From Varroa destructor (Eukaryota; Arthropoda; Arachnida; Mesostigmata; Varroidae), in contig NW_019211456.1 of NCBI RefSeq assembly GCF_002443255.2, positions 35,279,795 through 35,343,794 of the forward strand: DNA of 64,000 bases, in the 5' to 3' direction. Shown here one piece after another: positions 37,530 to 50,000 of the stretch. The notes under the pieces are model-generated. The model was not told the DNA's origin, did not search any database, and saw only the letters and a program-made list of their open reading frames with translations. The first letter of the stretch is position 1. Every line of letters starts with the position of its first letter. A program made the translations under genes and the position numbers.

Positions 37530-37603
37530 GTGCCTATGGTCGGGTTCGAATCTAGGCCACAACTAGCACGTAGATACGTAGCCCACTAGGTTATCACGGG
37601 GAC
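37530..37603 (-). repeat. tRNA-like sequence with A and B boxes (decayed tRNA or SINE head)
   Basis: Read on the minus strand from 37603, GTCCCCGTGA leads into an A-box-like TAACCTAGTGGG (37593-37582). A B-box GATTCGAACCC follows from 37552, 41 nt after the A-box start and at about tRNA position 52, as expected for a tRNA. The acceptor and T stems do not pair properly, so it is not a functional tRNA. The usual source of such sequences in animal genomes is a tRNA-derived SINE driven by an internal RNA polymerase III promoter. Its body and 3' tail could not be delimited. Confidence 0.5.
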
Positions 37604-37609
37604 AGTAGA

Positions 37610-40410
37610 TACATTTACCCATCAAATTCTCTCTTCCTTTAGCTGTCAAGCGATTTCAGAAAACTGGAATTCCAAGTATTTGTATGATGGTTCTGTCTGG
37701 GTTTTTCTAACAGCCGTTAGGCTGTTAATCTAATCTGTCGAATCTAAAATGTTTGCGACATTTAAGGTCAATACGAAACAATACAGCTTCGTCTATTGTA
37801 CTGTATTGCTTGCCATCTATTGATCTGTACCTTGATCGACAGCAGCGTCCTATGCTATTTCATTGTGACTTAAAACTAGCTGAATTTTCTAAATTTTGTA
37901 TAAATTAAAAAAATCCAAAGACACGTTCGATTCGCCCTTTTCCATTTTAAATAGCATGTATCGTATATTTTTTTCGAATCTCCATTTAGGCATAATGGGT
38001 CATACTTCCGTTTTTTTTTTTGTTACATCCAGACCCCCTTTGAAAATTATAACATCATGAAATAAGAGTAAGTAAATATTATATAATTTCATTAATCAAA
38101 ACACCGAATAATAATTGTTCTGATATGCTATTTTTATGGATCAGTGACTGATGCAGTTTGACGCAGTGTAAAACAGCTGAGGAAATTTCAAAACTGTCAA
38201 ACGCTCGGAGCTGCCCCTTGTTTCTGGTAGTTCCCTGTCATTAATTAGCGCACACAACTAATAACCGTTAGCCCTTTTAGTGTCGCAGTCTCTTGTTTAT
38301 ACTAGCGCAGTGCTTCCGCGTATAGCTGAGTTCCGATGGGTCAAACAAATTTTATGCCCCGGGGCTACGTCGTCGAGCTTGTGATGGAGACTCCTGTGGT
38401 GTGAGCTAATATTGGCCGAACTAGCCACTTTGACAAGGTCAATCAATCGTCAGAAGGCTAACATTTTGACTTGTCGCTTACAAACAGCACCCACATTACA
38501 TGTCATTGCATTCGATATTTGTAAACCCATTTTTTTCAGGTAGAGGTGTAGCTAATACAAACCATTGTTTGGAAAATTCTATCATTATTTGGCACTTTAC
38601 GAAAAGTGTATTTTTCGACATTATTGCAAGAACTAGAGGCATCCATGAGAAATGAGGCAACAAAGGAAGGCTAGAAACGTTTAATTGCAGCTGCAAGGCA
38701 GTGCAGTATATAATAGAATTAACAGCGTCTATACTTAGATCGAGAAGCTTGTTCAGGGCTTTTTAGAAATCTTTCGAATTTTATATTTTTAAGACTTCTT
38801 CTTGAAAGTATTGATTCTGAATAAGAGTAGTCTCTTTTCCCAAGAACAGACCCTTTAAGGACGCGTTACGCTCCATTAGGTTTGTACACCATGTGTCTTA
38901 TCTCTTCCCACGTTCAAGCTTCAACCTCTTTGCCCTCGTTGCAATTCCTTTTTATCCTGAACTGTATAACCATTAATATCGTCTCTATACTGAAAAAAAA
39001 TAACCCGTCCCTCTCTGCCAAAAGTAAGATTTATATTATCAACTACTTTTTAGCTCTATTATGTTCATAGTTATCAGAAAGATAGAAACGAATGTAGAGC
39101 AATGATGCGGGCTTTTGCGGCAGTGTGTCGTAGCGGTCTAATTAAAACCGAAAAAAATCAATACAGATTGAGTTATGTTGTAAGGTGTAGCGTCGATTTT
39201 ACACAGTTTCTGTCGTACGCTTGTCAAGTGTGACACATAACGCCACGCGCTGAATTTCTATTACATTTCTACCGTCTGATCTTTGTTCGCTTGGTCGTCT
39301 GCGTTATAGCTATGTTTTCTGTATAGAAGCACGGAACCCTCCATCAAAATACGCTCAGGCAGCTGCAGCAGCCGATTCTGCTGCTGTAGCCGATTCTGTG
39401 GGGAATTACCTCGCATAACATTAGGGTGCGTGTGTACTACAAGCGCCTAGACAGAAGCGAGTCGTAATTGGACAGATAAGAAACATCACCGCCTTGGCCT
39501 GCATCTAAGTGTTACATCGTTAAAACGTACGTTCTATATATAATCCGAGTCCGCTACCGTGTTGGCCCAACCGACTGCAAACATTCACAAGCATATACAA
39601 CACTCTTTACAAAAAATGATACTGTATATCAGACGTGGTCCATTGGAAAACGAGATTCGATGAAATCCTTTAAAAAATGACTGATGCCCGCTTGCGGAAT
39701 TTTTCTTCCTGAACGTTCTCAAAGGGAGATGCTCAGAAATTAATGTTTATTCGTAAAATTATGGTAACCATAGGCCTCAGATGTTGCACACAAGTGGGTG
39801 TTTAGGAAGAGATATTTAAGAACAATATTATTCAAGTTCAAAAAATCAAATTGTTTTAGCTTTTTAGGCCTCTTTAGCTGCGTGACATGAAGTGTGATAT
39901 CGATTGGCTAACATAATGCTCCCAAATATGATGAGAAGGGTGAGCTATAATTAGAGGTTGTTTTATGGATAACTGACATCATGAAAAGGTTTGTATCATC
40001 AGAGAAGCGTTTGTTCTTCAATATGAACTTGGCATGTTTGATGGATCTAAATGATGATAGCTTTCGGCGTGCAGTACTGCACGATGTTTGAGAAAATTGC
40101 TTTAAGCTATGCGCATATCCATTTTCGCCATGAAAAATCATTAAGAAATATAATAATTTGCTTAATTTACGAACACAGATTTGACCTTGTGCTTCTCGAT
40201 CATAGTACCATATAATTACGAAAATTCCAGTCATTAGGAAACAATCACCAAACTCTGTTTGGTGTATCTTACTTTTGTTATTGCAGGGCAAACCTTGAAT
40301 TTGTGTCCAGAGCTTACATTTAATATCTCATTCTTGGCACTCACAAATGTTTCTTTCTTACAAATTTTTATCAAGTATGCTTTGAAACAGCTCGGTGCCA
40401 ACAGAAAGCG
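37610..40410. other. Non-coding, little recognised
   Basis: A short imperfect direct repeat of GTAGCCGATTCTG / GCAGCCGATTCTG lies at about 39369-39398, with flanking CAGCAG and CTGCTG. A 127-codon minus-strand frame at 39908-40291 is AT-rich and unrecognised. T runs occur at 38012-38021. Confidence 0.45.
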
Positions 40411-40411
40411 C

Positions 40412-40485
40412 AGGTTATCTAGATTTTAACCCTAGACCTCCTCACGTGTCCTTAAATTTAATAACCACGTGCGCTACTACTGTAT
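40412..40485 (-). repeat. tRNA-like sequence, second element
   Basis: On the minus strand an A-box-like TAGCGCACGTGG (40476-40465) is followed, exactly 44 nt after its start, by a degenerate B-box GGGTTAAAATCT (from 40432). The B box is flanked by the complementary pentamers TCTAG and CTAGA, like a T stem. The spacing matches a tRNA. The B-box has lost the invariant TTCGA core, so this is an eroded copy. Confidence 0.35.
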
Positions 40486-40789
40486 TATTTTGAGGACACA
40501 AACTAGCTTCAAGGCTAGTCGCCTCCTGGGACTGTGAAGGATTCAAAGAAAGGCACGGCATAGATAATTAGCAAATGGTCTTGATCTTTGTCTGCAGGAC
40601 TCTTCTAAAGTTCTAATTGACAGAACTTATGCCTGGGTCTTTCGAAAGCCTTTAGTCTATTGGTTTTTTGAATCACTAGATCGCTTGCTGATTTGAAAGC
40701 TATTAGAAACAGCTGTCAGTTAGATTATTGTATTTAGGTAAGATAAAGATTTTTAAATTCGTGATGTTTCGGCGTTTTAAAGCCATGAC

Positions 40790-40912
40790 ATTGAAGAAGA
40801 AAGAGAATATTTTGTGATAGTTGGCCTAAAACCCGTTGTGTCCGAGCGGGAATGGGACTTGATCCGTCAGCCTCCGATCGAGTACGAAAAGTTCCCAAAA
40901 TAGCGAGTTGAT
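40790..40912 (-). repeat. Possible fourth tRNA-like/SINE fragment with GC-rich tail
   Basis: On the minus strand GGATCAAGTCCC (from 40865) resembles a B-box with one change. It is followed by a GC-rich stretch including CCGCTCGGACACAACGGG that stands out from the AT-rich surroundings. No clear A box precedes it, so the classification is tentative. Confidence 0.2.
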
Positions 40913-41040
40913 AATAGCCGAAATTTAGATAATTTAGAAAGATAGTATATGACAGGGTCTCGCTGCCCCAATAAAATAATATCGCCCGCTTTAAGAAAAT
41001 GTTATAAGACCAATTTTCGTGGTAGTGAAGTTTATTTTTG

Positions 41041-41074
41041 TAATAATAAATAATAATAATAGATAGATATAAAT

Positions 41075-41111
<37 letters not shown>

Positions 41112-41171
41112 TAGATACATAGATAGATATGCATCTATCTATCTATCTATCTCTAGCATCTATCTATCTAG
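41041..41171. repeat. Compound TAA/GATA/(AT)16/TATC microsatellite with inverted GATA arms
   Basis: The order is TAA repeats, GATA units, an (AT)16 core (41077-41109), more GATA units, then ATGC and a long run of ATCT/TATC units, i.e. GATA on the opposite strand. The AGATAGAT-ATGC-ATCTATCT centre (about 41121-41140) is a perfect small hairpin within a larger one. Confidence 0.9.
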
Positions 41172-41248
41172 AATCTCTCGAACAGACGTATGAAACGATA
41201 TGATAAACGAAATGATAATGCTTAGGATGCTGATAATCAATTAGTGCT

Positions 41249-41322
41249 CGAACGCTGGGATTCGAATCACCATAGTTGCATGCTTTTTGCTCTTTTAATA
41301 GATACTGTGGTAACACATAAGA
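41249..41322 (-). repeat. tRNA-like sequence, third element
   Basis: On the minus strand the B-box GATTCGAATCCC (41268-41257) is near-perfect. An A-box-like TTACCACAGTATC begins at 41313, 45 nt before it, the spacing of a tRNA. The region is aligned in the same way as the 37.6-kb element (TTACCACAGTATCTA against TAACCTAGTGGGCTA), suggesting a common family. The stems are not intact. Confidence 0.4.
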
Positions 41323-41329
41323 GAAATTA

Positions 41330-43500
41330 ATTAGCCATCGAGACCATACGCTCTTATTAAGAACGGAAATTCTGTTTTTGAAAACTAACAGTTTCACGAC
41401 AATGTTTTTTTGTGTTTATCTCGCTCAACGACAGCGGCTTTTAGCGACAACAAATGTAATCAAATGATTTTTAGGACTCTCTTAGTCCGGATACCTATCA
41501 AAAGACCTAATATAACAAATAATTGGCCGCTTTATACTACAGGAAGGTTGAGTGGTCATCAGAGAATGCCTCACACAAGACCAAAGAAAGTGCTGCACGA
41601 ACAAATTTACTTCAAGATACACTTCTTCATGAATAACAAGGACAAAGATGGATCGGCCTAGCTGACAAACATTTCGAGAATGTACCGTCAGGCGGGGAAC
41701 TGGAAGTGTTTACAAAAAAGACGGACGTAATATCCGCTTTTAGGAAATGTACAATAGCATTTCAGCAGTGGTCCCATACGATTAATTAGATTTGAAGCAA
41801 TATTAGGTAATTAGCAGTTGACTTAATTTAGCTAGAGACGCACTGACTGTCGTACGAACAGCCTCAGCTTCGTATGTATTACAAGAACATGTGTGAAGAG
41901 CTAAGAACGAATTTATAACACTTAGATAAGTCATATGTCAAGTATATATATCCCGTGCACATTATAGAAACAAAGCAGACGTTTCGCGTCCCATCAAGAG
42001 ACGGAAAAGTACGGTGGCCCTACAGCCATACACACGTTTAGTCCATGTACTTCGAACGCCGCTTTTCAGAATGACACTTGCGGTTCGCTTTGTGATGGGT
42101 ATTGCAGTAATATGCTAAATCTGTATCAGGCATTGTTTTTCAATGTTTGCAAGGATTTTCACTTACTTACAAGGCGTTTACGTACCTATTGAACAGATTC
42201 CATACTTGTTAATCACCTATCAGACATAATGAGCTGTCCATATTCAGGTTAGTTTAGGTCGGTTAATTATAAAATGAATTCAAAATTAAATATATGGTTA
42301 ACGTTGTATCCTAAGCTATAGATTTGGATTACTGGGTAAATCTATTTTCACACTATCCTAATGGCTCACCGTAGTCGCCTGGATTGGCTTTGTTTCAGCG
42401 ATGGCGGAGAACACACTCTTATGAAACTGACTGACGAAGAAGCAACAATTTGGTTATCAAGTTAAGATATGCTGACCCCACATTGCGCCAGCTGAGCGTC
42501 AAAGTAGCGTTGTCAAAGCGAGTTCCTCCGAAGTAAAAGCGTTCAGTGTCTCAATCTAGACTTATCCACTGGATTCGTATGTAAAAATTGAATGTAGCCA
42601 AGCGTTGCTGGAATACGGCGGACCTTAACAATGTCTTGCTGCTATTCCCTTATCAGTTTTCAGGAAAATATACTACGTAGCGTTTACCTTGTGATTCAGC
42701 ACTGATCCGTCTTGTAGCCGGAAAGCGCTGCTAATAAATAAAAGCTACATACCTGTAACGCACGAAGATACGAGCATTTTCAATGAGAAAAATATGCGTT
42801 TCTAGTACGGCGTCTACTGATTACCCTGCAGTTTACGAAACAATAGACAGGTGGTAAAATGTTAGTAATTCGTAAAAGAAATCACCAATTCTCCTTCGGT
42901 TCGAAAGACATTGCTTACAGGCTATTTTTTTGTTTTTTTTTCCGCTTAAAATGCAGCAGAACTATCGTAAATCGTAAACCTTACTTTATACAGTACTTCA
43001 TCATTTACAGTTTCTCGTTGATAGGTTGTTAGGATGGGGCATTAGGTTACCTTTGTCTGGGCCTCTACTTCTTTGATTGGAAATTTCTCGTGACGTCGTC
43101 CTGCTCAACCTACTTCAAATATCACAGCCATGGGTAGTACTCATGTACAGTACGAGGTGAAAACATCGCAATGTATTATTCATTATTACCAATAATGACT
43201 GTATCAGCTCACAAAAGTATTTACGATGAGGTTTAGTATTTTTACTTAAGGCAACTACATGTCCCTAATACTACATTCTTTGCAAGCTCACCGACGTACA
43301 GGATCAGGTTCTGGGACCTTTAGCAAATAGCGATTCGCGATCTACCCAAAAGCTATAGCTTACTCTCTTTTTTTGCCAACAAAGCCTTACCATTTCTCTT
43401 CTCCTATAAGGCAGCGACACACTAACACCTGGCAACACCCTAGCAGAAACGAAGTCACCAACTAGTAGCGATGTTGTTATCCTTGTACCTTAGGAGATGT
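41330..43500. other. Non-coding, nothing recognised
   Basis: Only short unrecognised frames, for example 83 codons at 41410-41661 that does not open on ATG. Confidence 0.5.
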
Positions 43501-43549
43501 CAGCATCGCTAGTTGTCCGTCTGCTTTCGGCAGTCGTCCTAGCCAGCGC

Positions 43550-44036
43550 TGTTGTCGTCATTCATTCCTTGCTTTCTCTTTTCTACCTCCTTTTTTGAGC
43601 TTCTCCATCGAAGGCAGGTTATCGGTAATGTCGTCGTTCGTTCGATGGATCCAACGTTAGCCAGCTACCGTCAAATTTACCTCTCTATTCCTTCAACAGG
43701 CCTACTTTCATTTCCAATACTACTCCTGATAATGATGATTTTGGTGTTACGTCTCCCCACCTCCATCTCTTCTTGTTGCCCTTTCTTTGTCCCAGGTCCG
43801 TTTTCTCTTCGAGCGCCATCCTTTTGTACCTTTCATCCCCGACGAAGGGATTTACCAAATCAATTCCTTTTCCATCCATCTATCCTTCGGCTAAATCCTA
43901 GTCATTCCCTTCGCTCGAGCGACTCCTTTCCCCTACTCTCCAACAAACGGAGCTAGCCATCGCGCAGCATTCACGCGGGCTCTTCTAGCGACGACGCGAG
44001 TCGGCTTTCTTACTTCTGCCATCTCTCTTTTTCTCC

Positions 44037-44070
<34 letters not shown>
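43550..44070. repeat. Pyrimidine-rich block ending in (AT)15
   Basis: On the plus strand from about 43.55 to 44.04 kb the sequence is dominated by C and T with many TCC, CTTT and CTTC words. This explains the serine-, proline- and leucine-rich 134-codon frame at 43552-43956. It ends in an uninterrupted (AT)15 at 44041-44070. The composition, not coding, is the best explanation of the long frame. Confidence 0.6.
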
Positions 44071-44072
<2 letters not shown>

Positions 44073-47000
44073 TGACAAGGTGGCTTCTTCAGAACGTACG
44101 GCCGCGGCAGGCAACACAGGCTTTTGGCTGCCCTGCTACTTTCATTGCCGGCTAAGCTGTAGACGAGTGGTGGCTTCGCTGCGCATCCCGGACCTCGCTA
44201 ACGGAACTGCAGTCGGCGTCGCCATTCCCACAACCATCGTTTTTCGGAACAACCAGCGATTGCGTTTCCCTATTTCTTCCCATAGTCGCACAAGCTGAAA
44301 GCAATTGGCGCATCTTTTATCGACAGCGTATAAGAGGGTCGGGAGGATACTGACGGGAAGCTTCAAAGTGGAGGGACAGCGGACAGTGATGTAGTTTAAT
44401 AACAGGGTGAATCGAAGAGAGTCCCACTGATCAATGTTTGAATTTGCTATTTCTCTTGAGATATGAACTAGTATAGCTCTGTTTTTCACGTTTTATGTCT
44501 TGGGTGTCGGATTTGTTCTATGCATTTGGAAACTTATTGGCTCTGTTAACGCCTCGAAAGATCTGTAAAATATATATTTTATGGTCATGATCTAAGTTCA
44601 GTGAGCTTTAGGCGAGCCTCGTATTGGTCGTAACCCGGCAGCATACGAGATAATAAATGGCAAAAGCCCGAGACGAGGATAATATTCTTCATTTCGTTGG
44701 AGGATTTGCTATCACGTACACATAGTAACGTACAGGACGTGTTCCCATGCGTGATGTAAGACATTGACAATACGTTTTATACAATGCTAAATAGAAGCAT
44801 GGAATATGATACGTGGATAGGTATGCAAATGGCCGAAAAAAGTTCAGTAAGCGCACACAGGACTATATTATCTAGAATAGAGTTGCTAACGCCGCTAGCA
44901 CATAGGCGTTGCGTAAGTTTAGTAATGATTACATACTAAGTAGAGTATGTAACTGTAACAGTAGGGATACATTGCAGTTTACAAGATACTATCGATCCGT
45001 AGCTGTGCCCTCGAAACAATTACCACAAAGCAGAAAACTAGTAATTTCTATGCCAAATAGGGCTAAATGTACACTGCTAATATTTTCGCCCCAATCATGA
45101 ACGACCTGGCAAGTACACATACACAAATCATCTGTGTTTAAGATATTTATTTGATAATTACAGCTTATAGAACGGTACCACTATATTGTCGTGGCTTTAA
45201 TAGAATATATTTCCATTGGGAGAAGAGCGATGAACGTTCCAACGTTCTCTAGTCACTGCGGACTAAGGGTTTACTCTGGTGCATACAGAAAAACACCCTT
45301 CTCAACGTAGAACTGTGAAAGATATTAAAGGGAAAACCTATCTTCCCACGCTAGGTGAGTGATCACGGATAGTGGGCAAAACAAACGGCACAATTAAAAC
45401 ATCTTCAGCATTTTCAGAAATCATTATGTCTATCAGCGACCGTACGAATTTCCATCCCGTACGCTTATTCAAAGAAATATTAATGCCAAAAAAAAAGACC
45501 GTCCGAGGTAATATCGGTTTCTTTTGTTTACAAATTATTGCACAGGGGTATTGCCCGTCGTTAGACTTCCAGCATAAATCATAACCGGCACATACACCAT
45601 GCTTAAACATCTATAAAGTTCCATTTCGAAAGGAACGGTTTCGCCAATGCTCGTTAGCTGTTTTTCATCCTTTCCTATACTAGGCATCTAAAGGCCGCTA
45701 CAAAGTATTATAAAGGCTTTCTATAACTATAAAGTGTGAAGCAACAATATTTATAATATATTAAGTAGGAATATAATACTAAGTATATATATTCCCTTGC
45801 CATTCTTTCGTTAGGTGGGCAGTGTTGTTCGCTATAGAGGCATGGTATAATTTCCATCTACCCAATGGCCGTACAAAGGTTACTCGATTCGAGGCAGGTG
45901 ATTTTCATAAACTTATTAAAGTTTAAGCAAAGTAATATGGTATGCAGTAGACACGTGGGAAATCGGTAATAGCTTTTCCCAGCAAAGCAATTGAGATAAT
46001 TAGAAACGTATTTATGTAATATAGTATATTCTACAATTGGCAACAAAAGTAGGCAATGCGGATAAGCGGATTGTTGTGCGAGTGGATTGATTTGAAGCGC
46101 AGCAGATCAGTGATCACATAATTCCCGTTGCAATGTCGTTTCAAATAAAAGTTGACTTTCTATTAACCGGCCTAGATGAATCGGCCGTTAATTCCGCTAT
46201 CAATTCTTTCCCTCTAACAAGCTCTGCTCTGCTCTTTTATCGCGTATTTGTTTCGATTCACAAAGAACTTGGCTAATTTTAATCGTAGGCGTTATTTGAA
46301 TGTATCGCTTTAACATGCTACACGGTCTATTTTGCTCTCGCTGTATCTGCCTGTTTTTTGATGCAGATTGGTTTTGTCTATCGGCCCCACTGTACTGCAC
46401 GAGCGTAAACGTGGAGGACGCCCTTTCTCATGTTTGCCAGATATATGCGACGAAATCTATTCAGTTTAGATCAACTCCATGGAGAATAAAAGCGTTCAAC
46501 AAACATAGGATTGACGAAGGATTTTAGGCAGGTTTTGTAAAATCCAAACTCGTTCCCAGTCACTCAACGTCACTCCGTACATGCAGTGCCTCCGTTTCAT
46601 CCGAACTGCCGTTCCATCTGGACCCACTCGGGCGAACTGTGGGTCGCCAGATGCGTGCCCCAACGCACACCGGGAATGAGGGCGGCGTTTTTCGCTGCTT
46701 GGTTTTGCCCTCCTGTTGTCATCGCAAACAAACAAGGGCAAACCAGCAAGAACATGATGACTGTGAATTAACAAAGTAAAATTGAAAACTTTATAGTATA
46801 CGACTGTGAAATTATATGCCCAAAAGGCGACTGGACTAGAATTTGTTTCAAGTAAACCTGTTAAATGAGTTTTTCAATGCGAAATTTTAATGGTCGAATT
46901 GTAACACTCGTTGGCATGATATGTCCATCGTAATAGTGCAACGTGTGGGCCTATCAAAGGCAACGGCTTATATGCCGGACCTAAGACCCAGAATATTTCT

Positions 47001-50000
47001 CTGAAATGAGAAACTGAACCAATTTCCATTTGCCGGAAATCAGCCTATTTGTTTTTGTTAAATGCGATGGCTTTTTCGTAGACTAAACGTACTGCTGACA
47101 GAAGTGTACGATAAGCGCTCTACTTCCTAATACAATCTAGCTGTTGATCATCATTATAAAGACGAAGGCAATTTATATGCTGCTAAGTGTTCCTATAAAT
47201 CACTACGTAAAATGCCTTCATACAGCCTTACCGCTTAGCTGTCACCACCATGCTTATGAACACACGATGCTGCTTATTACGTCAAACTCTGAAAGCTCCG
47301 AAGACCGAATCTTCAAAATTATTGCTATAAGTGGCCGTTTCGAAAATGCAACCAATTAACATTGGACGTGGTACTGGATATATATATATATCTATCTAAA
47401 ATAATGGAAATGATGCCGCCTCAAGTTAAACACTAAAACCTATGGGAAAGTATGTAAATGAGGCTAATGTGAGCCGTGAATCCGACCACTTCGAAAAAAT
47501 GCGCCGGCAGAGCACGCCGATTTGTCAAATATTCGACCACTGAAATAATTAGCCGTAACGCCTCTTTAATGAGCTGAAGTCCTACGCAAGTTTCTATAAT
47601 AAACAATTTCTTTTATCGGATAGCTAGATACTCGTTAACTAATGCCATTACATTTAAGCCATTTTAGAATAAATCGGATTTGATTGTAGAACTAAGCAAA
47701 GGCTCTACGAAGGCCGAAGGATGCTGGCTTCGCCGTGCGACTATAAGGATTGTCGCGTATGTATGCAGTGTAGTTATGATGATATATCTGTAAGTTGTAA
47801 CGTTCCAGCTGAGATATCGTCACCCACTGAAAATGTAACCCAGTTCCGAAGCTACTGCCCAGTTTTCACAGCTATATTTATTCAAACCCACCTTATCGTC
47901 TAGCGCTAAGCATACATTTGCTGTAGCGAGTAATTTCGAGTTAACATAGAACTCAAACAGAGACTATTTCAGTTCAAAGAGGCTAATATTCGTTACGTAC
48001 GTATATATGTTTTTTTCCGTATGCCGTTGATTTAGACCAAATGCTGGGCTATCTCGATCGACAATTATTCTGCCGAGGATCTCTACCCATTACGAAAAGC
48101 TACTTAACTACTGATATCGTTCATTTGTTAACAAATTTTCTATTTTCGTTAGAAGTTAAATCGCTCACAAACATACCATCGTACAAGGCTATTCACAAAA
48201 ATAACAACAAAGTTTAAGCAAAAGTTATCTAAAATCAGTAACTAACCTATGTTATGCCAAACCCTCCCTATCACCATTTGTGCGGGGACTATATTTGGGT
48301 AACTTGCAGTTACTCACACATGACAGGCATCTCCTCAACACTTGTCGGAGCAGTCATCACTGGAAGTCCGAACTATGTCGATTCGTGATTCTATCGTGAA
48401 AGTTCATCGTATCTCATATACGCTATACGAGAAATATTTAGTTTGACCCATAAAAATGAAGCCAGAAATATATATACGATATAGGTCCACCTATCGTCTA
48501 CAGGTTCACCGTTAACATCGAGATGATTGATTAATCGACTTTTTAACTATAGCATAAATTTTAACTTAGAGCTTCATTTCAGAACGCGATTACTACGTTG
48601 AATCTAAATTAAAATGATTTGCCCACCAACTATTTCTAAGTGTCAGACAACTTCTTCTAGCGACGTTGTCTTTATTTCGTAGGACACATGTTCTACGAGA
48701 TCCTAACTCAAAAACACTGTTTGCACCGTTATAGCATTGTCTAGGCAATTCAGTTATGACTTCGTGACAGATCACTCTTGCTCGCGCGCAATAGTTCTCA
48801 GTAGTTTTTAGCGAAAAAAAAAAACAAAACAAACAAAAGGTTTGCTGGCCACACATTACTGGTACAGACAGCTACGTTCTAAACTGCGTAAACTATCAAT
48901 GGCAACATCTACCGGTCCGTTTCGCTAGAATCAATTACGACTCGGATACATCCGATTTCGAAGTACAGTCGAAGTATGAGTTTCAGAATCTAGAGATACG
49001 ATGGAATTCGGTGATCTATTAAACTCCAACAAACCTAACTCATTGGTAACGTGTTTGATAATCACTCATGCACTGCCCATACTCAGATAATTCAAATGTT
49101 TAATATGAGTGAAACTAACTATAATACTATTCAAAAGGAGAATTTCAATAGGGTTAAATGCAGCTAACAACAAAGCCTGTGAAGCGAGCCTTTCGATCGT
49201 ATGTATTCCGTTGTTTCTGATTCAATTGGTACCGCAATACCAGACGTCATACTATCGTCATAGAAGAAACTCCTATTAGAACAAGTTATAGAAAGCAAGG
49301 CCGTAGCACTACATAATGAAGCTACTGAGCTACGTAATTAAGAGACCCAATCGTTAGGCCAACTGCAATCAGTCTTAATGCGTCAATCCAATAAGATCAT
49401 TTAGTACCACAGTGCTTGTTTGTCCGAGCGACCTAAGCGGGCCTGCAACCAGCCATAGGACCTATCTCTATTGGTGTTTTTAGCATATGCTGCTTCATCG
49501 TGGATCGTCGTCATCATCAAATAGATCCCCAATGCGCGTGTATGGTCATCTGCGTAGGGCTTGGTCGCAGTAAAAGTTGGCCCCGAGAAACGCTACAGTT
49601 ATTGAGTATGATAATGATAATTGGGAAGTTAGGTTGTTAATAACACAACATTATTAATACATAAATCATTATTATTACTGCTGTATAATTATAGCATTTT
49701 GTAAACGGAGCTTTTTCTGGTCGCTCATGAGCCACTGAAATGGACACTTAGCAATAGTTGGCAGGTCGGATCAAAGCATGAGTATAAAGCAGAAGAAGAT
49801 GAAAAAATATGGGCAACGAAGAAAGACCCATAATTGCCTTTCGTTTGGATTGACGAATAGCTAGCGTAGGCATACCATTAGCATATAAGTTGTACATACA
49901 AAAAAAAAAACGTTTGAGGGTCCGACAGCGACGATTTTTTCCAAAAATATTTTGATGAAGAGATCCTGATCGACGTCGTAGCAAGGGGGAAATGCATCCT

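Noticed and set aside
45338..45610. Minus-strand frame with a doublecortin-like feel (KRTGWKFVRSLIDIMISEN)
   Set aside because: The R-N-G-D core and the T-x-D-G end of the doublecortin fold are missing. The resemblance is limited to one amphipathic stretch.
46580..46770. Cysteine-containing plus-strand frames resembling an EGF repeat (NCGSPDACPN)
   Set aside because: Only three cysteines and an early stop. The pattern is incomplete and all three frames are partly open there.
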